DNA of 64,000 nt, from positions 1,668,695 to 1,732,694 of the forward strand of contig NC_009051.1 of the NCBI RefSeq assembly GCF_000015825.1, written 5' to 3'. The translations under genes and the position numbers were made by a program. This stretch comes from Methanoculleus marisnigri JR1. GTDB taxonomy: Archaea; Halobacteriota; Methanomicrobia; Methanomicrobiales; Methanoculleaceae. Below are positions 49,225 to 58,298 of the stretch, in pieces. The notes beneath the pieces are model-generated. The model ran no database searches and had not been told where the DNA came from. It worked only from the letters and a program-made list of their open reading frames with translations. How positions within the stretch are numbered: the first letter of the stretch is position 1; every line of letters starts with the position of its first letter.

Positions 49225-50688
49225 ATGACACCGATAGCCGCGCCTGATTTCCCCCCCGGTCTCGAGTGGCTCAACATCGACCGTCCCCTCTCCGTCCGCG
49301 ATCTCTCGGGCAGGGTAGTGCTGCTCTCGTTTGCGACGTTCACCTGTTCGAACTGCATGCGGCTGGCACCGGACATCCGGCGGCTCGAGGAGAGGTATCC
49401 CGAGCTGGTGGTCGTCGAAGTTCATTATCCCGGGTTTGAATCCGCCGCGGTCGGCGGGAACTTCCGGGAGGCCGTGCGCCGTGCCGGACTGGAGCACCCC
49501 GTCGCCATCGACCGCAATCGCCTGCTCTGGCAGACCTTCGGCATCAGGGACTGGCCGACCTTCGTCCTCATCGACCCGGAGGGGAACATGGTCGGGAAGA
49601 CCGGCGGTGAAGGACTCTACGGGAGGCTCAATCCGAAGATCGACCGTTTAACGACGGAGTTCGGGCAGCGGGGCATGCTTGAGAAAGGACGGCTGTCGCC
49701 GGGAACCGCCCCGGAGACGGCGAGGGAAACGAGCCTATATCGTCCCGGCAAAGTCGCGGCGGACAACGCCGGGATGCGCCTCTTCATAAGCGATACCGGG
49801 CATCACCGGATCGTCGTCGCCGGCGGGGACGGAAAGATCCTGGAGACGATCGGCTCCGGGGCTGCCGGAAACGCCGACGGACCGTTCGACGAAGCCGCAT
49901 TCTACCTGCCGGAGGGCCTTGCGTTCGACGAAGAGGCGGGTATCCTCTACGTTGCGGATACCGGGAACCACACGATCCGCCGGGTCTCCTTTACTGAGCG
50001 GAGGGTCGCGACGAACGCCGGGACGGGCCTTGCCGCCCCGTCTTTTGGCGAAGGCGGACCGGGCACCGGAACCGCGCTGAACGCGCCGCGGGATCTCGCG
50101 CTGCTGGGCGGCCACCTCTATATCGCAATGGCGGGGGCAAACCAGATCTGGCGGATGGATCTCGCCACCTATGAGGTGGAGCCATATGCCGGTTCCGGTC
50201 GGGAGGGGCTGGTCGACGGGGCGCTCGACAAGGCCGCCTTCGCCGGGCCTACCGGGATCGTCACCGACGGCGAGGCACTCTTTGTCGCCGACAGCGGGGC
50301 TTCGGCAATCCGCCGCATCAAGCGGGGAATGGTCGAGACCCGTATCGGACACTCCCCTGAAGATTTCGGCGATCTCGACACCATCGCCCGGATGGCGCGT
50401 ATCCACCGACCGACGGGCATCGCTTACAGGGACGGATCGCTCTACATCGCCGACACGGGCAACCACAAGATCAAGCAGTTCGACCCGGAGACCGGGTGGG
50501 TCCTCACCCGGGCAGGAGACGGCGACCGTGGTTACCGGGACGGACTCTCGGGAGAAGCGAGGCTGAACGAGCCGGGCGGTCTGGTCGACTTCGGGGGACT
50601 CTGGTATATCGCCGACACCGGCAACCATATCGTCAGGGTCTACGATCCCGTCCGTCACATCGTCTCGACCCTGGCGCTCTGGAAGTAG
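49225..50688 (+). CDS. Thioredoxin-like domain plus NHL beta-propeller protein (NHLRC2-like)
   Basis: The 487-residue product starts with a thioredoxin/AhpC-type domain (about 1-150) with TCSNCMRLAPDIRRLEERYP (CxxC active site) and IRDWPTFVLIDPEGNMVGK. Six NHL repeats follow, each ending in a strand such as LYVADTGNHTIRRV, LYIADTGNHKIKQF or WYIADTGNHIVRVY, forming a six-bladed propeller. The layout matches the NHLRC2 group known from bacteria to animals. No signal peptide is seen. Redox target unknown. Confidence 0.9.
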   Translation: MTPIAAPDFPPGLEWLNIDRPLSVRDLSGRVVLLSFATFTCSNCMRLAPDIRRLEERYPELVVVEVHYPGFESAAVGGNFREAVRRAGLEHPVAIDRNRLLWQTFGIRDWPTFVLIDPEGNMVGKTGGEGLYGRLNPKIDRLTTEFGQRGMLEKGRLSPGTAPETARETSLYRPGKVAADNAGMRLFISDTGHHRIVVAGGDGKILETIGSGAAGNADGPFDEAAFYLPEGLAFDEEAGILYVADTGNHTIRRVSFTERRVATNAGTGLAAPSFGEGGPGTGTALNAPRDLALLGGHLYIAMAGANQIWRMDLATYEVEPYAGSGREGLVDGALDKAAFAGPTGIVTDGEALFVADSGASAIRRIKRGMVETRIGHSPEDFGDLDTIARMARIHRPTGIAYRDGSLYIADTGNHKIKQFDPETGWVLTRAGDGDRGYRDGLSGEARLNEPGGLVDFGGLWYIADTGNHIVRVYDPVRHIVSTLALWK

Positions 50689-50785
50689 AGTTACCCGTGA
50701 CCCGAACGCCGGATGCCCGAGACCAGTACTTTATGTAGGAGCAACGAGAGAGGAGGGGCGGAACATACAGTCCCCAGGAGGAACC

Positions 50786-51391
50786 ATGCAAACCAATTGC
50801 GCGTTGTTCATAACCGTTCTGGCTATCGGAGCGGCGGTTCTCATCTGCGGCTGCACGGGCCTGCCGGGAGACGACGTCCAGAACCAGACGAACGAAACAC
50901 CTTCCGAAACGCCGGCCGGCGCAAATCTGACAATCGCCAAGATGCTGGCCCGGGACGGCAACTTCTCGGCGTTCAACCGCGCGCTCGGTGCCGCCGGACT
51001 CAAGGGGACGCTCGCCGGGCCGGGCCCCTACACCGTCTTTGCGCCGACGGACGAGGCCTTTGACCTGATTCCGGAGACCATGATGGAAGAACTCTTCGAC
51101 GATCCGAAGGGCAACCTCGCGGAGACCCTGCTCTACCACATGGCTCCGGGGAGTTATACGGCGGCCGAGATCGCCGCAAGCGACACCGTTCCAACCGTTC
51201 AGGGCAATCCAATCACCGTCGACGCCGCCGGTGAGAGCGTGACGGTGGACGGTGCACGGATGATCCGGGCAGATATTCCGGCCGCGAACGGCGTCATCCA
51301 CGCCATCGATGCGGTCATGATCCCGCCGGACGTGACCCTGTCGCCGACGAACGAGACCCCCGCAAACGTGACGGCGAACACGACCGGGTGA
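50786..51391 (+). CDS. Fasciclin-domain lipoprotein
   Basis: The 201-residue product has a signal with lipobox LICGC (Cys23), a Thr/Asn/Pro linker, one fasciclin (FAS1) domain with GPYTVFAPTDEAFDLIP (H1 motif) and GVIHAIDAVMIPP (H2 region), and a second low-complexity tail rich in possible N-glycosylation sites (NET, NVT, NTT). It is an exported adhesion-type protein, unlike the four cytoplasmic fasciclins at 57.8-59.9 kb. Confidence 0.92.
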   Translation: MQTNCALFITVLAIGAAVLICGCTGLPGDDVQNQTNETPSETPAGANLTIAKMLARDGNFSAFNRALGAAGLKGTLAGPGPYTVFAPTDEAFDLIPETMMEELFDDPKGNLAETLLYHMAPGSYTAAEIAASDTVPTVQGNPITVDAAGESVTVDGARMIRADIPAANGVIHAIDAVMIPPDVTLSPTNETPANVTANTTG

Positions 51392-51430
51392 GGGCAAGGC
51401 GATCACCCTCTTCCCGGGGGTGCGACAAGG

Positions 51431-51448
51431 CGTATACGTTGGTATACG
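51431..51448. repeat. Perfect inverted repeat CGTATAC-GTTG-GTATACG
   Basis: Seven-base arms with a four-base spacer in the intergenic region between the fasciclin lipoprotein and the nuclease-helicase. It may be a protein-binding palindrome or a small hairpin; it is about 210 bases from the next start codon. Confidence 0.5.
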
Positions 51449-51657
51449 GAATGTGCTCGTACCTGCAGGCTTGTTCCTTCAAAGGCGCGGGCGCATTCCC
51501 GGAACCACCCCGGGAACATCGGGCGGGATAACCGGTCGAGGTCGATCCGTCGCGAACCTCCATTGTAGCGGATCGTTAAAGAAACCACGAATAACAACTG
51601 TTTTCCCACGACCGCACAAACAGAGAATCGCAAAGAGGGTCATCCCAGAGTTCGTCC

Positions 51658-54600
51658 ATGCCACGCTTCAACCTCAGCCCGTCGCTCATCGGCCGGTTCT
51701 TCTACCACGACTGCGAACGCCACCTCCGCTACCACGCGACCCCGGAGCAGGAGCGCGCCGGAGCCGGCATCCCGGCGGCCGCGATCGACACGAGCCCGGT
51801 GACGCGAGCCCTCCTCGATGCCGGCATCCGGTGGGAGGAGGAGGTGATCCGGACGAAACTCGCGGGCAGGGTCCGGCTCCCGGACGGGGCCGGGCCGATT
51901 TCGGGGCGGTCGTTCTCCATCGAAGAGAGTTTTAACCTCTTCCCCGGGCTCTCGCCGGGTGAGGCAATCTACCAGACGACCATCCCGGTCTCGATCCACT
52001 TCCTGAAGAGCTACGATCTTGACCCCAGGATGCACCGGTTCTCCCCCTGCCGCCCGGATCTCGTCAGGGTCGATGAAGAAGGTCGCCTGCAGATCATCGA
52101 CATCAAGGCAAGCGAAGAACTCAGCGTCAGCCACCGGATCCAGGCGACGCTGTATGCCCTGATCCTCGAGCACGCCCTGGACCTGCTCGGGCTCGATCTC
52201 CGGGTCGACCGGAACCGGGCGGGGATCTGGCTTTACGGGGAGGACGAACCGGAACCCTTCGATCTAAACCTCAACATACGGGTGATCGAGGACTTCTTCC
52301 GCCACCGCCTCCCGGGTATCCTCACCGCCCCACCGGGGGACGTGCCCTGGCACCTCACCTCGCGGTGCGAGTCCTGCGAGTTCTACCACCATTGCCGCGC
52401 AGAGGCGGAAGATTCCTCCTCGGTCTCGCAGATCCCGGGGCTCTCGCCCATCGGGCGGCGCTACCTGCGGGAGGCGCCTTGGGACGGCGGGCTCTCGATC
52501 AATGCGCTCTCCGACCTGGAGGCGTTCCTCCGTGACCCGGAGAGCGACGGCTGCCTTGACAACTGCGGGTCGCTCGCCGGCCAGGGCGACCGCCTGCGGG
52601 CGACCGTCCGGGCACTCACCACAGGGGAAGTCGTTTCGCTCGCCGCGACCTCGCTCGCACTCCCCGTCTACGAGGATATCGCCGTCGTCCTGACGCTCCA
52701 GAAAGACCCCGTATCCGGCCGGATATACGCCCTCGGGTTCCGGCGGAGCAGAGGCAAAGCCGTCTACGGGACGCCCTCGCACGAAGAAATCTTCGTCGCG
52801 GCGGATCCCGGCGACTGCACCCGGGTGCGCCGGGAGTTCGTCCGGGCGCTCGCCGCGGAACTCGAGGCCGTCGACGAATACAACCGGGGCCGCGACTGGG
52901 CCGAACAGGAGTCGGTGCAGACCTACGTCTACGACACCTACGAGGAGGAACTCTTCACCCGGCTGCTCGAAGAGGCGCTCGACGACCCCGTGACCGCCGA
53001 GGACGCTCTCCGGTTGCGGTTCTACTACCAGGATCCCGGCATCGCTCTCGGGTCGAGCCACCCGAGCACGTCCGTCCCCTTCCCGGTCGTCGTCCTGACA
53101 CGGGAGATCCGGCGACTGCTCGCGCTTCCCGTCCCGTTCACGCTCCGCCTGCCCGAGGTTCTCGCGGCAATCCCCTCCTCCCGGTTCGCGTACCGGCTCG
53201 ACCCAAGCTCCCTCTTCTGGAACGAGCACGGCAACGCCATGAAGAGCGACGCCATCATCATGGCCTGGCACGGGAAACGGCCGGAGGCTACGGACTGGAT
53301 CCGGCAGGAGGTCTCGCGCCGCCTGCTCGCCGCGGGGAGCGTCCTCGACGGACTCCGCGAACGAACGAAGGAGAGACTCGTGCGGTGGGCGGAGAAGTTC
53401 CGGTTCCCGGGTTCGTGGGACGCCGCGACGCCCGAGATATCCCGCCTTCTCTTCATCGCGGAGTACGAGTCGACCATGGGCGCCCGTCGGGTGCAGGAGC
53501 TGCGGAGCAGGCCGTGGGCTGCAAGGGTCCGTGACGGCATCAGCATCCCCCTCAAGAAGAGCGAGGGGAACTTCTGGAAGGTGCTCGCCCCCCTGGATCT
53601 CTCGCTCTTTGAGCAGTCGCGGGCGTTCAGTCACCTCCTCGTGCCGGACGGCGAGGCGGGCGAGGAGGCGGAACGGGCGTTCGACGACCTCCGCTACCGG
53701 AGCAGCCCAAACCCCGGGAACAGCGGGGTCTGCTTCGCAAGAGTCCGCGACACCATCGTCGACCGGACGGCCGGGGAGGTCAGGGGGCTCGTGCTGGAGG
53801 TGACCCACCCCCGCGACCACGCACCCTTCTCCGAGGGCGATCTCGCGGTGCTGCACCCCCGGTTCACGGACTTCACCGTCCCGCGCTACGTCGACCGCCT
53901 CCTCGCCCTGGACGAGCAGCCGGAGAACGCCTTCATCCGCCTCCTCCGCGACCCGCGGGGGTTCGCCGCACCGATCCCCGAGCCCGGAGAGGTCGTCACC
54001 GACGCCGGACGGCTCGCCCGCGATGCCGGGTTCACGAGAAGCCAGAATGCAGCGTTCTCCCACGTGACGGAGAACCGCCTGACCCTGGTCTGGGGGCCGC
54101 CCGGGACAGGGAAGACGCATTTCCTCGCGACGGCGATCCTCTCGCTCGTCAAAGCCCGGCGGGCGCACGGGGAGCGGATCCGGGTGGGGGTTGCGGCGTT
54201 CACCCACGCGGCCGTCGAGAACCTGCTCGTCAAGGTGCAGGCGTCGGTCGACGCGTTCGGCCTTACTGCAGGCCTTCCGATCTACAAACTGAGGGATATC
54301 CGGACGGCCGGCGGGGAGCGGAGCCTCGAGGTGCTGCCCCACGACCGGGCCGAGACCGTCGTCGGCTACCCGGCCCTCCTCCTCGGCGGGACGGTGCACG
54401 GTTTCGCAAAACTCGAGAAGTCCCTCCCGTCCCTCGATCTCCTGATCGTCGACGAAGCGTCGCAGATGCGGGCGGCGGAACTCGCGATGGTGCTCCCGAT
54501 GCTCGGCCAGGGCGGAAGGCTCGTCCTCGCGGGAGACGACCTCCAGCTCCCGCCGGTCGTCCAGGGGGCGTATCCGGCACCGGTTGACGGTCTCCCCGGG

Positions 54601-55437
54601 CTCGAAGACTCCGTCTTCGCCTACCTCCGGCACCGCGACGACCCCGGCCGCCCCGTCTACACCTGCCAGCTCCAGGAGAACTGGCGGATGAACCGCACCC
54701 TCTCGCGGTTCCCGGCGGAGACGCTCTACGGAACCGGGTACGCTTCCGCGACCGACGCGATCGCAGCGCAGCAGCTCGCCCTCGCCCCCGGTTCGCCACT
54801 GGAGGAGTGGATGGAATGGGTCCTCGATCCGGCATACCCGCTCGTGCTCTGCGTTCTCGAGGGCGTCCGGACGACCGTGGAGAACCGGGTCGAGGCGGCG
54901 CTGGCCGCCCGGCTGGCCGGGACACTCCGGGAGAGGCTCCTCGACCCCGGCTCGGGAGAACGTTACCCGGCGACGGAGGACGGAGATTACCGCTTCTGGC
55001 GGCACGGGCTCTTCATCGTCAGTCCGCACCACGCACAGATAGGCGCCATCAAGAACAGTCTCGCCGGGGTGCGGGACTGGAAGTATCCGCCGTTCGTGGA
55101 CACCGTCGACAAGATGCAGGGGCAGGAGGCGGAGAGCGCGATCATCAGTTACGGCGTGAGCGACGTCGAGACCGCCCTTCGCGAGGCCGAGTTCATCTAC
55201 AGCAGGAACCGCCTGAACGTATCGCTGACCCGGAGCCGGGCGAAGTGCGTGGTCTTCCTGCCCCGGCCGCTCCTTGAGCCGCCGCTTGATCTGGTGCAGA
55301 ACGAGAAGGCGGCGGAGGGGCTCCGGCAGATGCTCGACCTCCAGGAGTTCTGCCGGGCGCACGGCGATACGCGGACATTCGACCTCGACGGCGAGGAGGG
55401 CGTCCGGCTCACGGTGATGCGGGCGCGGGTGGAGTGA
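51658..55437 (+). CDS. Dna2/Cas4-type Fe-S nuclease fused to superfamily 1B helicase
   Basis: The 1259-residue single-chain protein begins with a RecB/PD-(D/E)XK nuclease: Asp134 in CRPDLVRVD and IIDIKAS at 146-152 (Asp148, Lys150). Its four Fe-S cysteines are split as in Cas4, AddB and Dna2: Cys19 (YHDCERH) and Cys237, 240, 246 (CESCEFYHHC). A long central region is followed by an SF1 helicase: GPPGTGKTHFL (about 813), LLIVDEASQMRAAEL (about 930), LAGDDLQLPPVV, VDTVDKMQGQEAESAI and LNVSLTRSRAK. Roles in end resection, replication or repair are inferred from Dna2. It is a single gene. Confidence 0.92.
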   Translation: MPRFNLSPSLIGRFFYHDCERHLRYHATPEQERAGAGIPAAAIDTSPVTRALLDAGIRWEEEVIRTKLAGRVRLPDGAGPISGRSFSIEESFNLFPGLSPGEAIYQTTIPVSIHFLKSYDLDPRMHRFSPCRPDLVRVDEEGRLQIIDIKASEELSVSHRIQATLYALILEHALDLLGLDLRVDRNRAGIWLYGEDEPEPFDLNLNIRVIEDFFRHRLPGILTAPPGDVPWHLTSRCESCEFYHHCRAEAEDSSSVSQIPGLSPIGRRYLREAPWDGGLSINALSDLEAFLRDPESDGCLDNCGSLAGQGDRLRATVRALTTGEVVSLAATSLALPVYEDIAVVLTLQKDPVSGRIYALGFRRSRGKAVYGTPSHEEIFVAADPGDCTRVRREFVRALAAELEAVDEYNRGRDWAEQESVQTYVYDTYEEELFTRLLEEALDDPVTAEDALRLRFYYQDPGIALGSSHPSTSVPFPVVVLTREIRRLLALPVPFTLRLPEVLAAIPSSRFAYRLDPSSLFWNEHGNAMKSDAIIMAWHGKRPEATDWIRQEVSRRLLAAGSVLDGLRERTKERLVRWAEKFRFPGSWDAATPEISRLLFIAEYESTMGARRVQELRSRPWAARVRDGISIPLKKSEGNFWKVLAPLDLSLFEQSRAFSHLLVPDGEAGEEAERAFDDLRYRSSPNPGNSGVCFARVRDTIVDRTAGEVRGLVLEVTHPRDHAPFSEGDLAVLHPRFTDFTVPRYVDRLLALDEQPENAFIRLLRDPRGFAAPIPEPGEVVTDAGRLARDAGFTRSQNAAFSHVTENRLTLVWGPPGTGKTHFLATAILSLVKARRAHGERIRVGVAAFTHAAVENLLVKVQASVDAFGLTAGLPIYKLRDIRTAGGERSLEVLPHDRAETVVGYPALLLGGTVHGFAKLEKSLPSLDLLIVDEASQMRAAELAMVLPMLGQGGRLVLAGDDLQLPPVVQGAYPAPVDGLPGLEDSVFAYLRHRDDPGRPVYTCQLQENWRMNRTLSRFPAETLYGTGYASATDAIAAQQLALAPGSPLEEWMEWVLDPAYPLVLCVLEGVRTTVENRVEAALAARLAGTLRERLLDPGSGERYPATEDGDYRFWRHGLFIVSPHHAQIGAIKNSLAGVRDWKYPPFVDTVDKMQGQEAESAIISYGVSDVETALREAEFIYSRNRLNVSLTRSRAKCVVFLPRPLLEPPLDLVQNEKAAEGLRQMLDLQEFCRAHGDTRTFDLDGEEGVRLTVMRARVE

Positions 55438-55569
55438 GGGGGTTCGTCGGGTCCCGCTGTGAGAATAAGAGCGTTCTAACGGCTTCCTGCCCGAAAGGAT
55501 AACTCTTCGCATCGGTAGGCGTAAATCCTGAGCTTGATCAATGAAATTGGTGTCGAGTCTGTAGAAAAT
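55438..55569. other. Intergenic region before the repeat element
   Basis: About 130 bases after the helicase gene, no gene seen. Confidence 0.35.
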
Positions 55570-55876
55570 CCATACACGGCTTTCCACCTGATATCGCCAT
55601 TGGGGGAGTGCGACTGGCTGAAGGGCAGGAGCACGAGCACCGTTAGGTGCGAGGGGCTGACGGGGAGGGGGGCTTGCCCCTCTTCCCCTGTCTCCTACTT
55701 GCATATCCGGTGCTTTGGATCTGATTGAGGGGCCGTTCCCTTCGTCCCCCACCCCGCCCGGCCTTCGGCCTCCTCCTCCGCACCTTCGGTGCTCATGCTC
55801 CGGCCCTATGGCCCCGTCGCACCCCGCCCCGGGGGGCGGGGGCAGTGCGTGGCGATACCCGATGGAAAAGCCGCGG
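55570..55876. mobile_element. Composite foldback (MITE-like) element, copy F, both ends present
   Basis: The left end (55570-55606) reads CATACACGGCTTTCCACC then GATATCGCCATTGGGGG. The right end (55841-55876) reads GTGCGTGGCGATACCC then GATGGAAAAGCCGCGG. Reversed, the two ends pair over about 30 bases with few mismatches. Inside are a plus-strand unit CACC-GTTA-GGTG, GGGGAGGGGGG...CCCC and CCCCTGTCTCCTACT, GGCCTTCGGCC, and near the right side minus-strand units (GCACC-GAA-GGTGC and a GGCC palindrome followed by CGTCGCACC). No coding frame, no obvious target duplication. It lies between the helicase and mutY genes. Confidence 0.8.
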
Positions 55877-56002
55877 ATGAGCGAGCAACTGACCCGAGTT
55901 CAACACCCGGGTTTTCATCAATCAAGCCTCCTATTGAGTTTGAGGATAACTCACCCCCCCGGGGGCCCAACCTATTTGCCCCCGTCAGACAGATAACATA
56001 CC

Positions 56003-56887
56003 GTGATCGGCAGCCTGGACCCCGAACAGAACGAGCGCGAACGCCGGCTCCTCGACGCCGTCCGGGAGCAGGGGGCGACACCGGAGACCATCGACCTCTT
56101 CCGCGACCTCATCCTCTCCTACTTCCGGGCCCACGGCCGCGACCTCCCCTGGCGGCACACCACCGATCCCTACCGGATCCTGGTCTCCGAGATCATGCTC
56201 CAGCAGACGCAGGTCGAGCGGGTCGTCGTGAGATACCGTGAGTTCCTCGACCGGTTCCCCGACTTCGCGAGCCTCGCCCGTGCGCCGAGAAGCGAGGTGC
56301 TCCTCGCCTGGCAGGGGATGGGCTACAACCGCCGGGCAATCGCGCTCCAGGAGACCGCACGGCGCGTCGTGGAGGAATACAGCGGCGACCTTCCCGCCGA
56401 CGTCGAGACGCTCGCGACCTTCCCCGGGATCGGGAACGCGACCGCGTCGGCGATCTGCGCGTACGCATTCAACTTGCCGGTCGTTTATGTCGAGACGAAC
56501 ATCCGGCGGATCTTCATCCACTTCTTCTTCCAGGACCGGGAGGGCGTCCGGGACGACGAGATCCTCCCGCTCGTGGAGAGGACGCTTTACCGTGAGAACC
56601 CGCGGGAGTGGTACAGCTCATTGATGGATTACGGCACGGTCTTGAAGAAACGGACGGCGAACCCGAACCGGCGGAGCGCCTCCTACTCCCGGCAGAGCCG
56701 GTTCGAGGGGTCCGACAGGCAGATCAGGGGACGGATCCTCGCGCTCGTCCTCGAGGAGGGGACGGTCACGGAGAAGGAGGTGATCCTTCGGCTCTGCGAA
56801 GAGCCCGGACGGGTGAAGAAGATCCTCGGCGACCTCGCGCGAGAGGGGTTCGTCGCCGAGAGCAAGGGTGCGTACACCTGTAGGTAA
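56003..56887 (+). CDS. mutY: MutY-like adenine glycosylase lacking the Fe-S cluster
   Basis: The 294-residue product from GTG 56003 has the HhH-GPD fold: DLPWRHTTDPYRILVSEIMLQQTQV with the MutY Glu63, AWQGMGYNRRA, and the helix-hairpin-helix FPGIGNATASAICAYAF. The usual catalytic Asp position reads VETNIRRIFIH, with Glu164. The region that normally supplies the four cluster cysteines reads MDYGTVLKKRTANPNRRSASYSRQSRFEGSDRQ and has none. A winged-helix-like C terminus replaces the NUDIX-type domain. Cluster-less MutY relatives are known. A/G mismatch repair is therefore likely but not certain. Confidence 0.82.
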   Translation: MIGSLDPEQNERERRLLDAVREQGATPETIDLFRDLILSYFRAHGRDLPWRHTTDPYRILVSEIMLQQTQVERVVVRYREFLDRFPDFASLARAPRSEVLLAWQGMGYNRRAIALQETARRVVEEYSGDLPADVETLATFPGIGNATASAICAYAFNLPVVYVETNIRRIFIHFFFQDREGVRDDEILPLVERTLYRENPREWYSSLMDYGTVLKKRTANPNRRSASYSRQSRFEGSDRQIRGRILALVLEEGTVTEKEVILRLCEEPGRVKKILGDLAREGFVAESKGAYTCR

Positions 56888-56921
56888 GGTTGATGCCCGT
56901 ACGGGATCACCCGGGAGAGCC

Positions 56922-57827
56922 ATGAAGATCGGCTACCCGTGCATCAACCGGAGCATCGGCTGCTCCTCGGGCCGCACGTTCAGGCTCTCCTCCTACTCCG
57001 ACGAACGGCTGGAGGAGACCGTCCGGGAGAACCTCCGCTGTCTTTGTGAGATCCTCCGCTTCAACCGGAGAGAATGCATCCTCTTCTTCCGGATCGGATC
57101 CGGCCTCGTGCCGTTCGCGTCGCATCCGGTCTGCACCGCCCCGTGGGAGGAGACCTTCGCGGAGACGTTTCGCGGGATCGGCCGGTTCGTCCGCGAGCAC
57201 GGGATACGAATCTCCATGCACCCCGACCAGTTCGTCGTCATCAACGCGAAAGACCCCGGTATCGTTGAGAAGAGCGTCGCGGAACTCCGCTACCACGCCG
57301 CCCTTCTCGATGCCATGCGCCTTGATAGAACCGCGAAAGTCCAGATCCACGTCGGCGGGGTCTACGGCGATAAGAAGGCGAGCATGGAACGGTTTGCGAG
57401 CGTATACTCCCGCCTCGACGAGAGCGTCCTCCGCCGGCTGGTCGTCGAGAACGACGACTCGCGCTACACCCTGGCCGACTGCCTCCGCGTCCACGAGGAG
57501 ACCGGCATCCCGGTGCTCTTCGATGTCTTCCACCACCAACTCAACCCCTCGGGCACCGGGGTGGCCGAAGCGGTCGAACTCTCCGGCGCGACCTGGCAGC
57601 CTCACGACGGCATTCCGATGATCGATTACAGCACCCCGATGCCCGGCGGCCGGAAGGGCCGGCACGCGGAAACCCTTGATATCGCCGACTTCGAGCGGTT
57701 CCTCGCCGGGACCGTGCCGACGGACATGGATATCATGCTCGAGATCAAGGATAAAGAGAAGAGCGCTCTTGCCGCCGTCGGGATGGCCCGCCGGGACGGG
57801 CGGTTCCTCCCGGCACGAGAGCGGTAA
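56922..57827 (+). CDS. uvsE: UV damage endonuclease (UvdE/UvsE)
   Basis: The 301-residue product is a TIM barrel. MKIGYPCINRSIGCSSGRTFRL is the family opening, followed by ISMHPDQFVVINA, QIHVGGVYGDKKASM, VVENDDSRYTL, PVLFDVFHHQLNPSG, MIDYSTP and DIMLEIKDKEKSAL, supplying the His/Glu/Asp metal ligands. It nicks DNA 5' to UV photoproducts and abasic sites. It follows mutY by about 35 bases in the same direction, forming a DNA repair pair. ATG 56922 is preceded by GGGAGAGCC. Confidence 0.95.
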   Translation: MKIGYPCINRSIGCSSGRTFRLSSYSDERLEETVRENLRCLCEILRFNRRECILFFRIGSGLVPFASHPVCTAPWEETFAETFRGIGRFVREHGIRISMHPDQFVVINAKDPGIVEKSVAELRYHAALLDAMRLDRTAKVQIHVGGVYGDKKASMERFASVYSRLDESVLRRLVVENDDSRYTLADCLRVHEETGIPVLFDVFHHQLNPSGTGVAEAVELSGATWQPHDGIPMIDYSTPMPGGRKGRHAETLDIADFERFLAGTVPTDMDIMLEIKDKEKSALAAVGMARRDGRFLPARER

Positions 57828-57833
57828 GTCCGG

Positions 57834-58259
57834 TCAGGGAGTGACGATCTCCAGCGTCGGCGGGACGAGCGCCGCGCTGATGGCGTGGCAGATGCCGTTC
57901 GTGCAGAACGCATCTGTCTCGACGATGGGGACGCTGTTGACGGTGATACCCCGGTCAGACGACCGTAGGACGAGATCCGTCCCGAGGCTCGACCTGACGG
58001 CGCCGATACTCCGGAGATCCTCCGAGGTCAACTGCCCCGGCACGACGTGGTAACTCACGATCAGGAGGAGTTTGTCCGCATCCTGGCGGATCTCGTCCAT
58101 CCGATCCCTGGGAACCCTCGAAAACGCCTCGTCCGTCGGGACGAAGACCGTGTACGGCCCCCTCTCGCGGAGCATCGGTTCCATGCCGGCAATCCGGACC
58201 AGATCGAGAAACACGCTGAGGCTCTCGGAGTCCTCCAGGGTATCGATGATGTTCTTCAT
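57834..58259 (-). CDS. Cytoplasmic fasciclin-domain protein, paralogue 4
   Basis: The product from ATG 58259 (GGAGAG upstream) has 141 residues and is a single FAS1 domain without signal peptide: NIIDTLEDSESLSVFLDLVRIAGM, GPYTVFVPTDEAFSRVPRDRMDEI, LLLIVSYHVVPGQL and CTNGICHAISAALVPP. The TATA-like CTTATACG on the plus strand at 58285-58291 is a weak own-promoter candidate. Last of four tandem paralogues. Confidence 0.9.
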   Translation of the reverse strand: MKNIIDTLEDSESLSVFLDLVRIAGMEPMLRERGPYTVFVPTDEAFSRVPRDRMDEIRQDADKLLLIVSYHVVPGQLTSEDLRSIGAVRSSLGTDLVLRSSDRGITVNSVPIVETDAFCTNGICHAISAALVPPTLEIVTP

Positions 58260-58298
58260 GCTGCTCTCTCCCCGCACCGGATTACTTATACGTTCCGG

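Noticed and set aside
52264-55752. Very long minus-strand open frame (over 1100 codons) opposite the nuclease-helicase
   Set aside because: It is the high-GC antisense shadow of the helicase gene; the plus strand has all nuclease and helicase motifs, the minus frame has none.
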